Shown here: positions 34,669-43,602 of the stretch, in pieces
Position numbering within the stretch: the stretch's first letter is position 1
Layout of the letters: the number at the start of each line of letters is the position of its first letter
Assembly: GCF_030816915.1 (NCBI RefSeq)
Contig: NZ_JAUSYN010000002.1
Span: 806,001-870,000, forward strand
DNA length: 64,000 bases
Direction: 5' to 3'
DNA from: Streptomyces sp. B3I8
GTDB lineage: Bacteria > Actinomycetota > Actinomycetes > Streptomycetales > Streptomycetaceae
Translations under genes and position numbers: made by a program
Notes under the pieces: model-generated
Seen by the model: only the letters and a program-made list of their open reading frames with translations
Databases searched by the model: none
What the model was told of the DNA's origin: nothing

Positions 34669-34810
34669 GAGGGCCTCCGGGTCGGGGCGGGTGGTTCCAC
34701 CTTGTCGGGTTTCCCGGGTACCCGCGAGGGCCGGTCGGCCCCACCCGTTCCGGGGCCGGACGGCCCCACCCGTTCGGGGGGGGCGGTGCGCGTCCGAGTG
34801 GGTGCGGTGG

Positions 34811-34912
34811 GTTTTTCCGCCCCCGCCGCTCCTTCCCTTCCCGACCTTCAGGGGCTCTGCCCCTTCGACCCCGGCACGGGGCCTCGCCCCGTTTCGCGCA
34901 GTTCCCCGCTCC
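34811..34912. repeat. Dispersed streptomycete intergenic repeat, copy 2
   Basis: It contains the same ordered blocks as copy 1: CCTTCCCTTCCCGACCTTCA, AGGGGCTCTGCCCCT, ACGGGGCCTCGCCCCGT and GCGCAGTTCCCCGC. Together with copy 1 it brackets the phosphoketolase gene. Confidence 0.75.
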
Positions 34913-34984
34913 CCCAAAACCCGTTGCAACCTCGCTGCAACCCGGGGCGGCGTTCAATCGGGGGCGGAAGTCAGGAGGCGTGGA

Positions 34985-35368
34985 ATGGGTGAGGAAGAAG
35001 CCGGCGCCGGTGATGTCGTCGTGGGGCGTGTGGTGTTGACGGCGGCCGCCGCCGACCTCGTGCGGCGGTTGCGTGCGTTGCACGGGCCATTGATGTTCCA
35101 CCAGTCGGGCGGCTGCTGCGACGGCAGCGCCCCCATGTGCTACCCCGAGGGGGAATTCCGCACCGGTGGCTCCGACGTGCTGCTCGCCGAGCTGGAGGTC
35201 GACGGTGTCGGCGAACCCGTCGGGTTCTGGATGTCGCGGAGCCAGTACGAGGCGTGGGCGCACACCCGGCTGATCGTGGACGTCGTCCCGGGGCGCGGCA
35301 GCGGTTTCTCGCTCGAAGCACCCGAAGGAGTGCGTTTTCTGATCCGTTCCCGCGTCGTCGACGCATAG
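34985..35368 (+). CDS. DUF779 family protein
   Basis: 127 residues with conserved LMFHQSGGCCDGSAPMCYP (three clustered Cys, about 40-58) and HTRLIVDVVPGRGSGFSLE near the C-terminus, the pattern of DUF779. Members are often encoded next to acetaldehyde-type aldehyde dehydrogenases; none is adjacent here. The Cys cluster suggests a metal or redox role. AGGAGG lies 7 nt before ATG 34985. Confidence 0.85.
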   Translation: MGEEEAGAGDVVVGRVVLTAAAADLVRRLRALHGPLMFHQSGGCCDGSAPMCYPEGEFRTGGSDVLLAELEVDGVGEPVGFWMSRSQYEAWAHTRLIVDVVPGRGSGFSLEAPEGVRFLIRSRVVDA

Positions 35369-35488
35369 CCGTCCGACGCGTCACCGCCGTCTGGTGGACT
35401 GCCCCTCGCACTCCCGGCTCATTCCTGTGATGTGGTGATGAGCGGGTGAGTCGATGATGCGACAGCCACCAGTTCCCAGGGGGTACTT

Positions 35489-36739
35489 GTGACGCGTTAC
35501 CGGCACTTCCGTCCCAGAGCCCGGCTCACCACCGTCCTCGCCCAGCTCTCCGTCCTCGGCGCGCTGGCCGGCGCCACTCTCGCGGGCGCGGCGCCCGCCG
35601 GCGCCGTACAGCACGCCGTCGACGTCTCACCCGGCGTCACCTACCGGGACTTCGACCTCGCCGCGGCCCACGGGACGACCCACGTCCATCTGCTCTCCGT
35701 CGATCTGCGCGATCCGCATGTACGTGTCGACCTGCTGTATCCGGGTGCCGTCGCCGCCCGCGCCGCCGTGTCCCGGATGGCGGCGTCCGCCGGGGCAGTC
35801 GCCGGTGTCAACGGTGATTTCTTCGACATCAGCGAGGCCCAGCACCCCGGCGTGGAGGTGACCGGCGCCCCGGTCGGCCCGGCGGTCGCGGGCGGCCGGG
35901 CGCTGAAGGCGGCGGTGCCGCGCGGCCAGCGCTTCGGCCCGGCACTGCCGGCCGGGGGCAGCACCGAGGACGTACTCGGCGTCGGCACCGACGGGGTGGC
36001 GCGGCTGGACCGGCTGGCTCTCTCCGGAACGGTGCGGACGGCGGCCGACGGGGCGCTGCCGCTGCGCGGGCTCAACCAGTACGCGCTGCCCGAGGGTTCG
36101 GTCGGGGCGTACACCGCCGACTGGGGCGGCGTCTCGCGGCGGCGGGCGGTGTGCGGTACCGACACCGAGCGCGCGGCGCCCTGCGGTACGGACACCTACG
36201 AGGTCACCGTGCGTGGCGGGCGGGTCGTCTCGGCCGCGGACTCCCCCGGTTCCGGGACGATCGCCGGCGGCACGACCGTGCTGGTCGGCCGCGAGGCGGG
36301 CGCCCAGTGGCTGCGCAAGCTGTCCGTGGGCGAGAAGGTCACTGTGGGGCAGTGGCTGGTGGCTGCGAAGGCGGGCGTGCCGTACCGGTTCGCCGTCGGC
36401 GGTGCCGTACTGCGGCGGGACGGCCGGGAGGCGCCGGGGCTGGACGACTCGGTGTCGGCGGTCCGCACGGCGCTGGGCATCGCGGACGGCGGGAGGCGGT
36501 TGCTGCTGCTCGCGCTGGACGGCGGGGCGGCGTACCGGTCCGGGCTGACCGTCACCGAAGTGGCCGCGGAGTTGGGGCGGTTGGGTGCGTCGGACGCGTT
36601 CGGGGTGGACGGTGGGGGGTCCACGACACTCGTGACGAAGGGCGCGGGAAGTGGGGCTGTCGATGTGCGGAACCATCCCTCCGGGGGTGCGGAGAGGGCG
36701 GTCGCCAATGGGGTGGGCGTGTTCGCCGTCGGAGGGTGA
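35489..36739 (+). CDS. Secreted phosphodiester glycosidase-like protein (NAGPA domain)
   Basis: 416 residues. A GTG start at 35489 follows CAGGGGG. The Sec signal peptide spans about 1-39 (ends AGAV). The rest is a NAGPA/DUF2233-type phosphodiester glycosidase domain with landmarks GVNGDFFD (about 108-115), LLLALDGG and FGVDGGGSTTLV near the end. The family removes sugars from phosphodiester-linked glycans in some members and is extracellular in Streptomyces. One Cys pair (VCGTDTERAAPCGTDT) could form a disulfide. The substrate is unknown. Confidence 0.85.
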   Translation: MTRYRHFRPRARLTTVLAQLSVLGALAGATLAGAAPAGAVQHAVDVSPGVTYRDFDLAAAHGTTHVHLLSVDLRDPHVRVDLLYPGAVAARAAVSRMAASAGAVAGVNGDFFDISEAQHPGVEVTGAPVGPAVAGGRALKAAVPRGQRFGPALPAGGSTEDVLGVGTDGVARLDRLALSGTVRTAADGALPLRGLNQYALPEGSVGAYTADWGGVSRRRAVCGTDTERAAPCGTDTYEVTVRGGRVVSAADSPGSGTIAGGTTVLVGREAGAQWLRKLSVGEKVTVGQWLVAAKAGVPYRFAVGGAVLRRDGREAPGLDDSVSAVRTALGIADGGRRLLLLALDGGAAYRSGLTVTEVAAELGRLGASDAFGVDGGGSTTLVTKGAGSGAVDVRNHPSGGAERAVANGVGVFAVGG

Positions 36740-36793
36740 GCCCCGGGCCCGGGCGCGGGCCCAGGCCCAAGGCGCGGGCCCGGGCCCGCGCCT
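36740..36793. terminator. GC-rich palindromes between convergent genes
   Basis: GGCGCGGGCCC and GGGCCCGCGCC (36771-36792) form a perfect 22-bp palindrome, preceded by related GGGCCCGGGCGCGGGCCC. It lies between the secreted glycosidase-like gene and a convergent small membrane protein gene. Confidence 0.6.
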
Positions 36794-36798
36794 CTCGA

Positions 36799-36993
36799 TC
36801 AGGGGCGCAAGCCGCTGACGATGTCCGCCGTGGCCAGCAGGCCGTTGTGGATGGTGGGCGCCATGCTGGAGCTCGCCAGGAGGAAGCCCAGCAGGGCACA
36901 GACCAGCGCGTGCGAGACCTTCAGGCCGCCGTTGCGGAGGAAGATCACCGCAAGGATCGTCAGCAGCAGCACCAGCGAGATGGAAATGGCCAT
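36799..36993 (-). CDS. Small two-span membrane protein
   Basis: 64 residues starting at ATG 36993 with GGAGG 7 nt upstream; an upstream in-frame ATG at 37038 has no ribosome-binding site. Two hydrophobic spans (4-18 and about 26-44) are joined by RNGGLKVSHALVCALLGFLL, ending with a short tail GLLATADIVSGLRP. Similar tiny proteins with GHALVC-LLGF-LAS cores are widespread in Streptomyces; function unknown. Confidence 0.7.
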   Translation of the reverse strand: MAISISLVLLLTILAVIFLRNGGLKVSHALVCALLGFLLASSSMAPTIHNGLLATADIVSGLRP

Positions 36994-37150
36994 GGTCACC
37001 CTCCTCCGCAACGTCCGCTTCGCGGCGTTCGGCCGCAAGTGTGGCGCAGTGGAGGGTTCGTCCGGGCAGCTGACGTGTCCGCCGAACGAGTGGTGTCCCG
37101 GCCGGCCCGACGACGACAGCGAACCGACCGGCGGGGACAGCGGGGACCGC

Positions 37151-38251
37151 CTACGCGGGCGGGCGCAGGTCCACCATGGCGGCCAGCCGCTCGCGGTGGG
37201 CGCCCGCTGTGCCGTAGGCGAGCGAGTCGGCCTTGGCCCGCTTCAGGTAGAGGTGGGCCGGGTGCTCCCAGGTCATGCCGATCCCGCCGTGCAGTTGGAC
37301 GGCCTCCTCCGCGGCGTGCACGGCGACACCCGCGGCGTATGCCTGGGCCACGGCGACCGCGAGGTCGCGCTCCTCGCCGCCGGTGGCGAGCGCGTCGGCG
37401 GCGTTGCGCGCGGCGGCGCGCAGGTTGACGACCTCCAGCCACAGCGCGGCCAGCCGGTGCTTGAGCGCCTGGAAGCCGCCGACCGGCCGGTTGAACTGCT
37501 TGCGGTCCTTGAGGTAGCGGACGGTTTCGGTCAGGCACCAGTCGGCGAGGCCGAGTTGTTCGGAGGCGAGCAGTCCGGCTCCGGCCCGCAGCGCGCGGCG
37601 CACGGCGGGTGCCGCGTCGCCGAGGCGGCGGGCGGGCGCGGCGTCGAGCACGATCCGCGCCACGGGGCGGGTCAGGTCCAGGGAGATCCGCGGGGTGACG
37701 GTCGCGTCGGCTGCGGCCACCGCGTACAGGCCGCCGTCGTCGGCGGGGACGAGGAGTACGTCGGCGGCGCCGGCGTCGGCGACGGCGGTCAGCTCGCCGC
37801 GCAGCGTGCCGTTCTCCAGGCGCGCGGTCGGGAAGGGGGCGCCGGGTGCGGTGTGCAGTCCGACGGCGAGCACCCCGACCGACGCGCCCGAGGCCAGCTC
37901 GCCGAGCAGTGCGCCGGAAGTGCCCTCGTGTCCGCACTCCAGCAGGGCCTCGGTGGCGACGACGGCGCTGGTCAGGTACGGCACGGGGGCGACCGCGCGC
38001 CCCAGTTCCTCCAGGACGACGGCGGCCTCGCGGTGCGTGGCGCCCTGTCCGCCGAGTTCCTCGGGGACGAGCAGTCCGGCGAGGCCCATGCCCTCGGTGA
38101 GCGACTTCCACAGCTTCAGGTCGTGCGGGGAGTCCGACTCGGTGCGCCGCAGGACGCCCGCCGGGTCGCAGTGGTCCGTGAGCAGGTCGCGGACCGCGGC
38201 GCGCAGCGCCTCTTCCTCCTCGGAGTGGAGCAGGTCGGGCTGTGTGCTCAT
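37151..38251 (-). CDS. Acyl-CoA dehydrogenase family protein, small subunit-like
   Basis: 366 residues with the FAD-binding DRKQFNRPVGGFQALKHRLA and the C-terminal QLHGGIGMTWEHPAHLYLKRA of acyl-CoA dehydrogenases. The catalytic Glu region (FEGTSE in monomeric enzymes) is absent; the C-terminus ends AMVDLRPPA. That pattern fits the non-catalytic partner of heteromeric FadE pairs, as described for mycobacterial steroid side-chain enzymes. ATG 38251 overlaps the stop of the preceding ACAD gene (ATGA), indicating tight coupling and probably a complex. Confidence 0.88.
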   Translation of the reverse strand: MSTQPDLLHSEEEEALRAAVRDLLTDHCDPAGVLRRTESDSPHDLKLWKSLTEGMGLAGLLVPEELGGQGATHREAAVVLEELGRAVAPVPYLTSAVVATEALLECGHEGTSGALLGELASGASVGVLAVGLHTAPGAPFPTARLENGTLRGELTAVADAGAADVLLVPADDGGLYAVAAADATVTPRISLDLTRPVARIVLDAAPARRLGDAAPAVRRALRAGAGLLASEQLGLADWCLTETVRYLKDRKQFNRPVGGFQALKHRLAALWLEVVNLRAAARNAADALATGGEERDLAVAVAQAYAAGVAVHAAEEAVQLHGGIGMTWEHPAHLYLKRAKADSLAYGTAGAHRERLAAMVDLRPPA

Positions 38252-39477
38252 CGGGCCAGGTCCTTCCAGGCGACGTCCTTGTCGGTGCGCGGTTCGGCGG
38301 GCAGGCCCAGGACGCGCTCGGCGACGATGTTGAGCAGCACCTCGCTGGTGCCGCCCTCGATGCTGTTGCCCTTGGAACGGAGGTAGCGGTAGCCGGCCTC
38401 TCGGCCGGTGAAGTCGACGAGTTCGGGCCGGCGCATGGTCCAGTCGTCGTACAACAGGCCTTCCTCGCCGAGGAGTTCGACTTCCAGGCCGCTGATCTCC
38501 TGATTGAGGCGGGCGAAGGCGAGCTTCATGCCGCTGCCCTCGTAGCCGGGCTGTCCGGCGGCGAGCTGCTGGCGCAGGCGTTCGGCGGTGAGGCGGGAGA
38601 CCTCGGCCTCCACCCACAGTTTCAGCAGCCGCTGGTGCAGGTCGTGGGTGCGCAGCTCGGGGCGTTCGCGCCAGGTGCGGGAGACGGGGCCGATCATGCC
38701 GCCCTCGCGGGGCAGGCGCATGCCGCCGATGGAGACGCGCTCGTTCATGAGGGTGGTCTGGGCGACCCGCCAGCCGTCGCCGACCGCGCCGAGCCGGCGG
38801 GAGTCGGGGATGCGGACGTCGGTGAGGAAGACCTCGTTGAACTCGGCCTCGCCGGTGATCTGCCGCAGCGGGCGGACCTCGACGCCGGGGTCGGTCATGT
38901 CGCACACGAAGTAGGTGATGCCGCGGTGCTTGGGGACGCCGGGGTCGGTGCGGGCGATGAGGATGGCCCAGCGGGCGACATGGGCGCTGGACGTCCACAC
39001 CTTCTGTCCGTCGACCACCCAGTCCTCGCCGTCGGCCACGGCGCGGGTGCCGAGCGCGGCGAGGTCGGAGCCGGCGCCGGGTTCGCTGAACAGCTGGCAC
39101 CACACCTCCTCGCCGGTCCACAACGGGCGCAGGAAGCGCTGCTGCTGCTCGGGCGTGCCGTACTGCAGAATCGTCGGCGCGGCCATGCCGAGGCCGATGC
39201 CGATCCGCCGGGGGTCGTTGTCGGGGGCGCCCGCGGACTCCAGTTCGGTGTCGACGACGGCCTGCAGCGAGCGGGGGGCGCCGAGGCCGCCGAGGCCCTC
39301 GGGGTAGTGCACCCAGGCCAGGCCCGCGTCGAAGCGGGCGCGGAGGAAGTCGAGCCGGCCGGCACCGGCGGGCGGGTGGGCGGCGAGGAACTCGCGGGTG
39401 CGTCGGCGCAGTTCGGGGGCGTCGAGCTTCTCGGGCACGTGGGTCGCGGGTTCGCCGGGCGCGTCGTGGTCCGTCAT
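38248..39477 (-). CDS. Acyl-CoA dehydrogenase, catalytic subunit-like
   Basis: 409 residues: the ACAD N-terminal domain, the middle motif CQLFSEPGAGSDLA (about 130-145), and the C-terminal IEGGTSEVLLNIVAERVLGLP carrying the catalytic Glu. It is translationally coupled at both ends: its ATG overlaps the stop of the quinone oxidoreductase gene, and its stop overlaps the start of the second ACAD. The operon probably oxidises a branched or cyclic acyl-CoA; the substrate is not determinable. Confidence 0.9.
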   Translation of the reverse strand: MTDHDAPGEPATHVPEKLDAPELRRRTREFLAAHPPAGAGRLDFLRARFDAGLAWVHYPEGLGGLGAPRSLQAVVDTELESAGAPDNDPRRIGIGLGMAAPTILQYGTPEQQQRFLRPLWTGEEVWCQLFSEPGAGSDLAALGTRAVADGEDWVVDGQKVWTSSAHVARWAILIARTDPGVPKHRGITYFVCDMTDPGVEVRPLRQITGEAEFNEVFLTDVRIPDSRRLGAVGDGWRVAQTTLMNERVSIGGMRLPREGGMIGPVSRTWRERPELRTHDLHQRLLKLWVEAEVSRLTAERLRQQLAAGQPGYEGSGMKLAFARLNQEISGLEVELLGEEGLLYDDWTMRRPELVDFTGREAGYRYLRSKGNSIEGGTSEVLLNIVAERVLGLPAEPRTDKDVAWKDLAR

Positions 39478-40451
39478 GCGGAAGCTCCGTTCTTCGCTGC
39501 GGGCAGCACGACGATACGGCCCGTGCTGACGCCGTCGGCCACCCGCTGCACGGCGGCCGACGCGTCCTCCAGCGGGACCCGCTCGCTCACCAGCGGCTTG
39601 ATCGCGCCCCGGGCGGCCAGTTCGGTGAGCTGCTCGTGGCAGTGCCGGACCAGCTCGGGGTTCTTGGTGTTGTACAGGCCCCAGTGCAGGCCGAGGATGG
39701 AGTAGTTCTTGACCAGGGCGTGGTTGAGCGCCGGGCTGGGGATCGTGCCGCCGGCGAAACCGACGACGACGATGCGGCCCTCGAAGGCGGCGAGCTTGGC
39801 GGACTGCTCGTAGGCCGTGCCGCCGACGGGGTCGTAGATCACGTCGGCGCCCCGGCCCCCGGTGGCTTCCTTGACCGTGGCCACGACGTCCTCGGCGCGG
39901 CGGTCGACGACCAGGTCGCAGCCGAGGGTGCGGGCGACGGCGGCCTTCTCGGCACCGCCGACGACGCCGATGACCGTGGCGCCGGCGGCCTTGCCGAGCT
40001 GGACGGCGGCGCTGCCGACCCCGCCGGCGGCGGCGTGCACGAGGAGCGTCTCGCCGGCCTCCAGGCGGGCCCGGCGGTGCAGGCCGAACCAGCCGGTCTG
40101 GTAGCCGATGTGCAGGGCGGCGGCCTCGGCGTCGTCGAGCGGGTCCGGGGCGGGCAGGAGGGCGGCGGCGTCCGCGAGGGCGTACTCGGCGAATCCGCCG
40201 TACGGGAGAGCGGTGGTGGCGAGGACGCGACGACCGTCCTCGGTCTCGCCGCAGATCTCCACGCCCGGGGTGAAGGGCAGCGACGGGCGGACCTGGTACT
40301 GGCCGCGGCAGAGGAGGGCATCGGGGAAGTTGATGTTCGCGGCGCGCACCCTGAGCCGTACCTGGCCGTCGCCGGGGGTGGGCGGTTCGGCGTCCACGAG
40401 GCGCATGGCCTCAGTGGGTTCGCCGTTCTCGTGCACCTGCCATGCCTGCAT
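39474..40451 (-). CDS. Zinc-independent quinone oxidoreductase (MDR family)
   Basis: 325-residue medium-chain dehydrogenase/reductase. The NADPH-binding stretch LLVHAAAGGVGSAAVQLGKAAGATVIG (about 142-168) has the AAGGVG motif, and zinc-ligand cysteines are missing, as in quinone oxidoreductases (QOR). It is first in a three-gene operon with two acyl-CoA dehydrogenases, so it may act as an enoyl-CoA/enone reductase or handle electrons in the same lipid pathway. ATG 40451 lies about 100 nt from a TetR-type palindrome. Confidence 0.9.
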   Translation of the reverse strand: MQAWQVHENGEPTEAMRLVDAEPPTPGDGQVRLRVRAANINFPDALLCRGQYQVRPSLPFTPGVEICGETEDGRRVLATTALPYGGFAEYALADAAALLPAPDPLDDAEAAALHIGYQTGWFGLHRRARLEAGETLLVHAAAGGVGSAAVQLGKAAGATVIGVVGGAEKAAVARTLGCDLVVDRRAEDVVATVKEATGGRGADVIYDPVGGTAYEQSAKLAAFEGRIVVVGFAGGTIPSPALNHALVKNYSILGLHWGLYNTKNPELVRHCHEQLTELAARGAIKPLVSERVPLEDASAAVQRVADGVSTGRIVVLPAAKNGASA

Positions 40452-40552
40452 GCGCGGCCTCCAGAGACTGGGTCGTCGGTCGGTCCGGGATTCCGCGGTC
40501 TGCGCGGCCGAGCGGTCTGCGCAGTTCCGCGGTTCCGCCCCGACGACATACT

Positions 40553-40564
40553 AAGCGGTCGCTT
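40553..40564. promoter_or_regulatory. TetR-type operator upstream of the acyl-CoA dehydrogenase operon
   Basis: AAGCG-GT-CGCTT is a 12-bp inverted repeat in the context ACTAAGCGGTCGCTTGC, resembling operators seen before actinobacterial fatty-acid/acyl-CoA genes controlled by TetR repressors. It lies about 100 nt before the quinone oxidoreductase start. No TetR gene is adjacent. Confidence 0.55.
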
Positions 40565-40824
40565 GCACATAGGGGAACAGGCTCCGCTCCACGGCGTCAC
40601 CGGGGCGCCCCGCACTCCCGCTTTTCCATATGGTCTCATTGACGATAAGGGCGGCGGCGTGCGAAGCTGGCGGGGCGTCAATCCACGCCGATCAGCGGCA
40701 ATTCACCGAAAGGTGCGCCTATTTCGGCTTTCGCCGCGTTCGCGTCGTTCCGGTCGGCCGTCCGACCACTCTTCCGATCGCCGTTGTGTCACATCCCGTC
40801 TCGTCTCGTCCCCACGGAGTTTCC
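40565..40824. other. Upstream region of the ARH fusion gene
   Basis: About 260 nt with no convincing gene. The frame of the fusion protein stays open from 40630, but codon use before 40825 is not coding-like. ATG 40825 has CGGAG about 6 nt upstream. Confidence 0.4.
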
Positions 40825-43530
40825 ATGCCGCACGCCGCCGCCCGTGCCCCACAGCCCCACCTGGACCCGCAGTGCACCGATCGCGCCGCGGGCGTCCTGC
40901 TCGGCGCGGCCGTGGGAGACGCGCTGGGCGTGCCCTACGAGTTCCAGGCCACGCTGACCGGGAACGAGCAGCCGCGGATGATCGGCGGTGGTCTGGGGCC
41001 GTACAAGCCCGGCGAGTACTCCGACGACACCCAGATGCAGGTGTGCATCGCCGAGGTCGCGGCCACCGGAGCCGATCTGCGGGGTGCCGAGGCCCTCGAC
41101 GCGGTCGCGGCGAATTTCCAGCGGTGGCTGAGCGAGGGCGCGAGCGACGTCGGGAACCAGACCAGAGCCGTGCTGAACGCCGCCGGACGCGCGGCCGGAG
41201 CGGCCGGAGCGGCGATGCGGGAGGCAGCGGCCGCCTTCACCGCGGCCCGCGCGAACAGCGCCGGCAACGGCTCGCTCATGCGGACCGGGATCGTCGCCCT
41301 CGCCCACCTCGGTGACGCGACGGAGATGGCCGAGGCCGCCGTCGCGGTCAGCGGGCTCACCCACCCCGACCCCGACTGCGCCGATGCCTGCGTACTGTGG
41401 TGCTCCGGCATCCGCACCGCCGTGCTGAAGGGCACCTTCGACGGCGTACGGGCCGGTCTGGAACTGCTTCCCGCCGAGCGCCGGGCCCTGTGGACCGAGC
41501 GGCTGGACGAGGCGGAGGCCCACCCTCCGCACCACTTCTCCCCCAACGGCTGGGTCGTCACCGCGCTCCAGGCCGCCTGGTCGGCGATCACGCGCACCCC
41601 CGTGCCCGTGCTGAACCCCGGCGAGGGCAGCTTCCCCGCCCAGCACCTGCGGCTCGCCCTCGAGGCGGCGGTGCGGGCCGGCGACGACACCGACACGGTC
41701 GCGGCGATCGCGGGCGCCCTGCTCGGGGCGCGCTGGGGTTGTTCCGGCATCCCGCTGCGGTGGCAGCAGGACGTGAACGGCTGGCCCGCGCTCACCGGCG
41801 TCGACCTCGTCCGGCTGGCGGTGCGCACCGCCCGGGGCGGACGGGACGACTCCGCCGGCTGGCCCTCCGCGGGCCGCCTGCCCGTCCCGGCGGACGCGCC
41901 CCGCGCCTTCGCCGTCCCCCACCCGCTCGACCCCGGAGTCGTCCTGGGCAACCTCGCCCTCCTCCAGGGAAGCGCGCCGGTCGACGTCGACGCGGTGGTG
42001 TCGCTGTGCCGCATGGGCACGGACCCGGTCCTGCCGGGCACCGACGCCGAGCACGTGCGCGTCTGGCTGGTGGACAGCGACAAGCAGAACGCCAACCTCC
42101 ACTACGTCGTGGACCAGGCGGCCCGCGAGGTGCTGCGGCTGCGGAAGGAGGGCAAGCGGGTCCTGCTGCACTGCGTCGCCGGGCAGAGCCGTACGCCGGC
42201 CGTCGCCGCGGTCTACAGCCACCTCGCGCACGGAATCGGCTCCGAGGCCGCGCTCTCCGGTCTGCGTGAGGTGCTGCCGCACGGCCGGCAGCTCTCGGCA
42301 CACACCGAACTGCTGGACGCGGTCCACGCGTTGGCCGCCGGGGCCGTCGGGCCCGTCCGGGGGACCGGGTCCGCCGAGCCCAGCGAGTCCGCGCGGTCGG
42401 CGCAGGCGGAGCGGCCTGCGGAATTCCTGAATGGGAAGGGCGCTGCCTCCCGGGTGCGCGGCCTGATGCTCGGGCTCGCGCTGGGGGACACGCTGGGCAC
42501 CGCGAAGGGCAAGCTGCCCGCCGCCGGAACCCTGCGGGCCGGTGTCAGCACCCAACTGGCCTGCTTCACCGCGGAGGGCACCATCCGCGGTCTCGTGCGC
42601 GACGATCACAGAGGCATCTGCTCACCTTCGGGGGGCATCGCGCACGCCTACTGCCGCTGGGCCGCCCTCCAAGGGATCGAGGTCGAGCGGATGCGCGCAC
42701 GCTGGGCCCATGGTGACGGAGTCTGGCCCGACGGCTGGCTCGCCCAGGTGTCCGTGCTCGCCGAACGGCGCGGCTCGGCTCCGGCGACCGTGGCGGCCCT
42801 GTCCCGGATCGAGCAGGGCGACACGGGGAAGCCGACGGCCAGCCGCGGCTGCCACGCGCTCACCCGCACCCTTCCCGTCGCCGTGGTCGGCGCCGCCCAC
42901 ACCCACGGACAGGCAGCCGGGCTGGCACGGGGCGTCGCCGCCCTCACCCACGGCGACCCGGCCGCGCAGTCCGCGGCGGCCCATGCGGTGGTCCTGGCCG
43001 GCCACTGCCTCACCGCCGCGCAGGACGACGCCCGGGACTCCGGGCCCGCCGGGCGGTCGCGGGTCCGGCAGGCCCTGCGGGACGGCATGCGGGCCCTTCC
43101 CTACGCCGACCCGGATCTGACGGCCGACGAGCGCGACCGGCTCTGCGCCGCGCTCGGGGAGGCCGAGGGGCATCCCGCGGACGCGGCACGGCTCGCGAAG
43201 CTCGCGCCCGACGCCACCGCGCCGTCGGCACTGCTCGGCGGGGTGTACGTCGCCGCGTCCTTCCCCGGCCGGGACCAGTTGGACGCCGCGCTGTGCTTCG
43301 CCGCCGGGGCCCCGGACGGCGACTCGGTCGCCTGTGTGACCGGCGCGCTGCTCGGCGCGGCGCACGGCGCGGAGGCGCTGCCCGTCGGCCTGGTGAGCCG
43401 GCACGAGCTGGCCTGGGTGCTCGACACCCTCGCCCACGACCTCGTCGCCCAGTTCACCGATCCACCCAGCGGGAGCGAGTACGTCAGCGGCTGGGACCCG
43501 CACTGGTGGGGCCGCTACCCCGGCTGGTGA
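40825..43530 (+). CDS. ADP-ribosylglycohydrolase - dual-specificity phosphatase - ADP-ribosylglycohydrolase fusion
   Basis: 901 residues in three parts. (1) ARH/DraG-type domain (about 16-345) with metal motifs GDALG (31-35), SDDTQ (66-70) and GDDTDTVAAI (286-295), which removes ADP-ribose from targets or small metabolites. (2) Phosphatase domain (about 365-505) with the Cys-X5-Arg loop HCVAGQSRT, Cys450 and Arg456. (3) A second ARH-like domain (about 540-880) that keeps GLALGDTLG and FTAEG but has VSTQ where DDTQ is expected and DGDSV where DDTDT is expected, so it is probably inactive. Cytoplasmic, transcribed alone. A combined role in ADP-ribose-phosphate processing or reversing ADP-ribosylation is an inference. 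Confidence 0.88.
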   Translation: MPHAAARAPQPHLDPQCTDRAAGVLLGAAVGDALGVPYEFQATLTGNEQPRMIGGGLGPYKPGEYSDDTQMQVCIAEVAATGADLRGAEALDAVAANFQRWLSEGASDVGNQTRAVLNAAGRAAGAAGAAMREAAAAFTAARANSAGNGSLMRTGIVALAHLGDATEMAEAAVAVSGLTHPDPDCADACVLWCSGIRTAVLKGTFDGVRAGLELLPAERRALWTERLDEAEAHPPHHFSPNGWVVTALQAAWSAITRTPVPVLNPGEGSFPAQHLRLALEAAVRAGDDTDTVAAIAGALLGARWGCSGIPLRWQQDVNGWPALTGVDLVRLAVRTARGGRDDSAGWPSAGRLPVPADAPRAFAVPHPLDPGVVLGNLALLQGSAPVDVDAVVSLCRMGTDPVLPGTDAEHVRVWLVDSDKQNANLHYVVDQAAREVLRLRKEGKRVLLHCVAGQSRTPAVAAVYSHLAHGIGSEAALSGLREVLPHGRQLSAHTELLDAVHALAAGAVGPVRGTGSAEPSESARSAQAERPAEFLNGKGAASRVRGLMLGLALGDTLGTAKGKLPAAGTLRAGVSTQLACFTAEGTIRGLVRDDHRGICSPSGGIAHAYCRWAALQGIEVERMRARWAHGDGVWPDGWLAQVSVLAERRGSAPATVAALSRIEQGDTGKPTASRGCHALTRTLPVAVVGAAHTHGQAAGLARGVAALTHGDPAAQSAAAHAVVLAGHCLTAAQDDARDSGPAGRSRVRQALRDGMRALPYADPDLTADERDRLCAALGEAEGHPADAARLAKLAPDATAPSALLGGVYVAASFPGRDQLDAALCFAAGAPDGDSVACVTGALLGAAHGAEALPVGLVSRHELAWVLDTLAHDLVAQFTDPPSGSEYVSGWDPHWWGRYPGW

Positions 43531-43602
43531 CCCGCGGGACCCGGCACAGGCACGGCACCGACCTGGATCTCGGCCCGGCACAGGCCCCGTACCGGCGCGA
43601 CG

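Noticed and set aside
32144..35263. 1039-residue open frame on the minus strand in another frame of the phosphoketolase
   Set aside because: The phosphoketolase frame contains all ThDP motifs; this frame is Pro/Arg low-complexity and a shadow.
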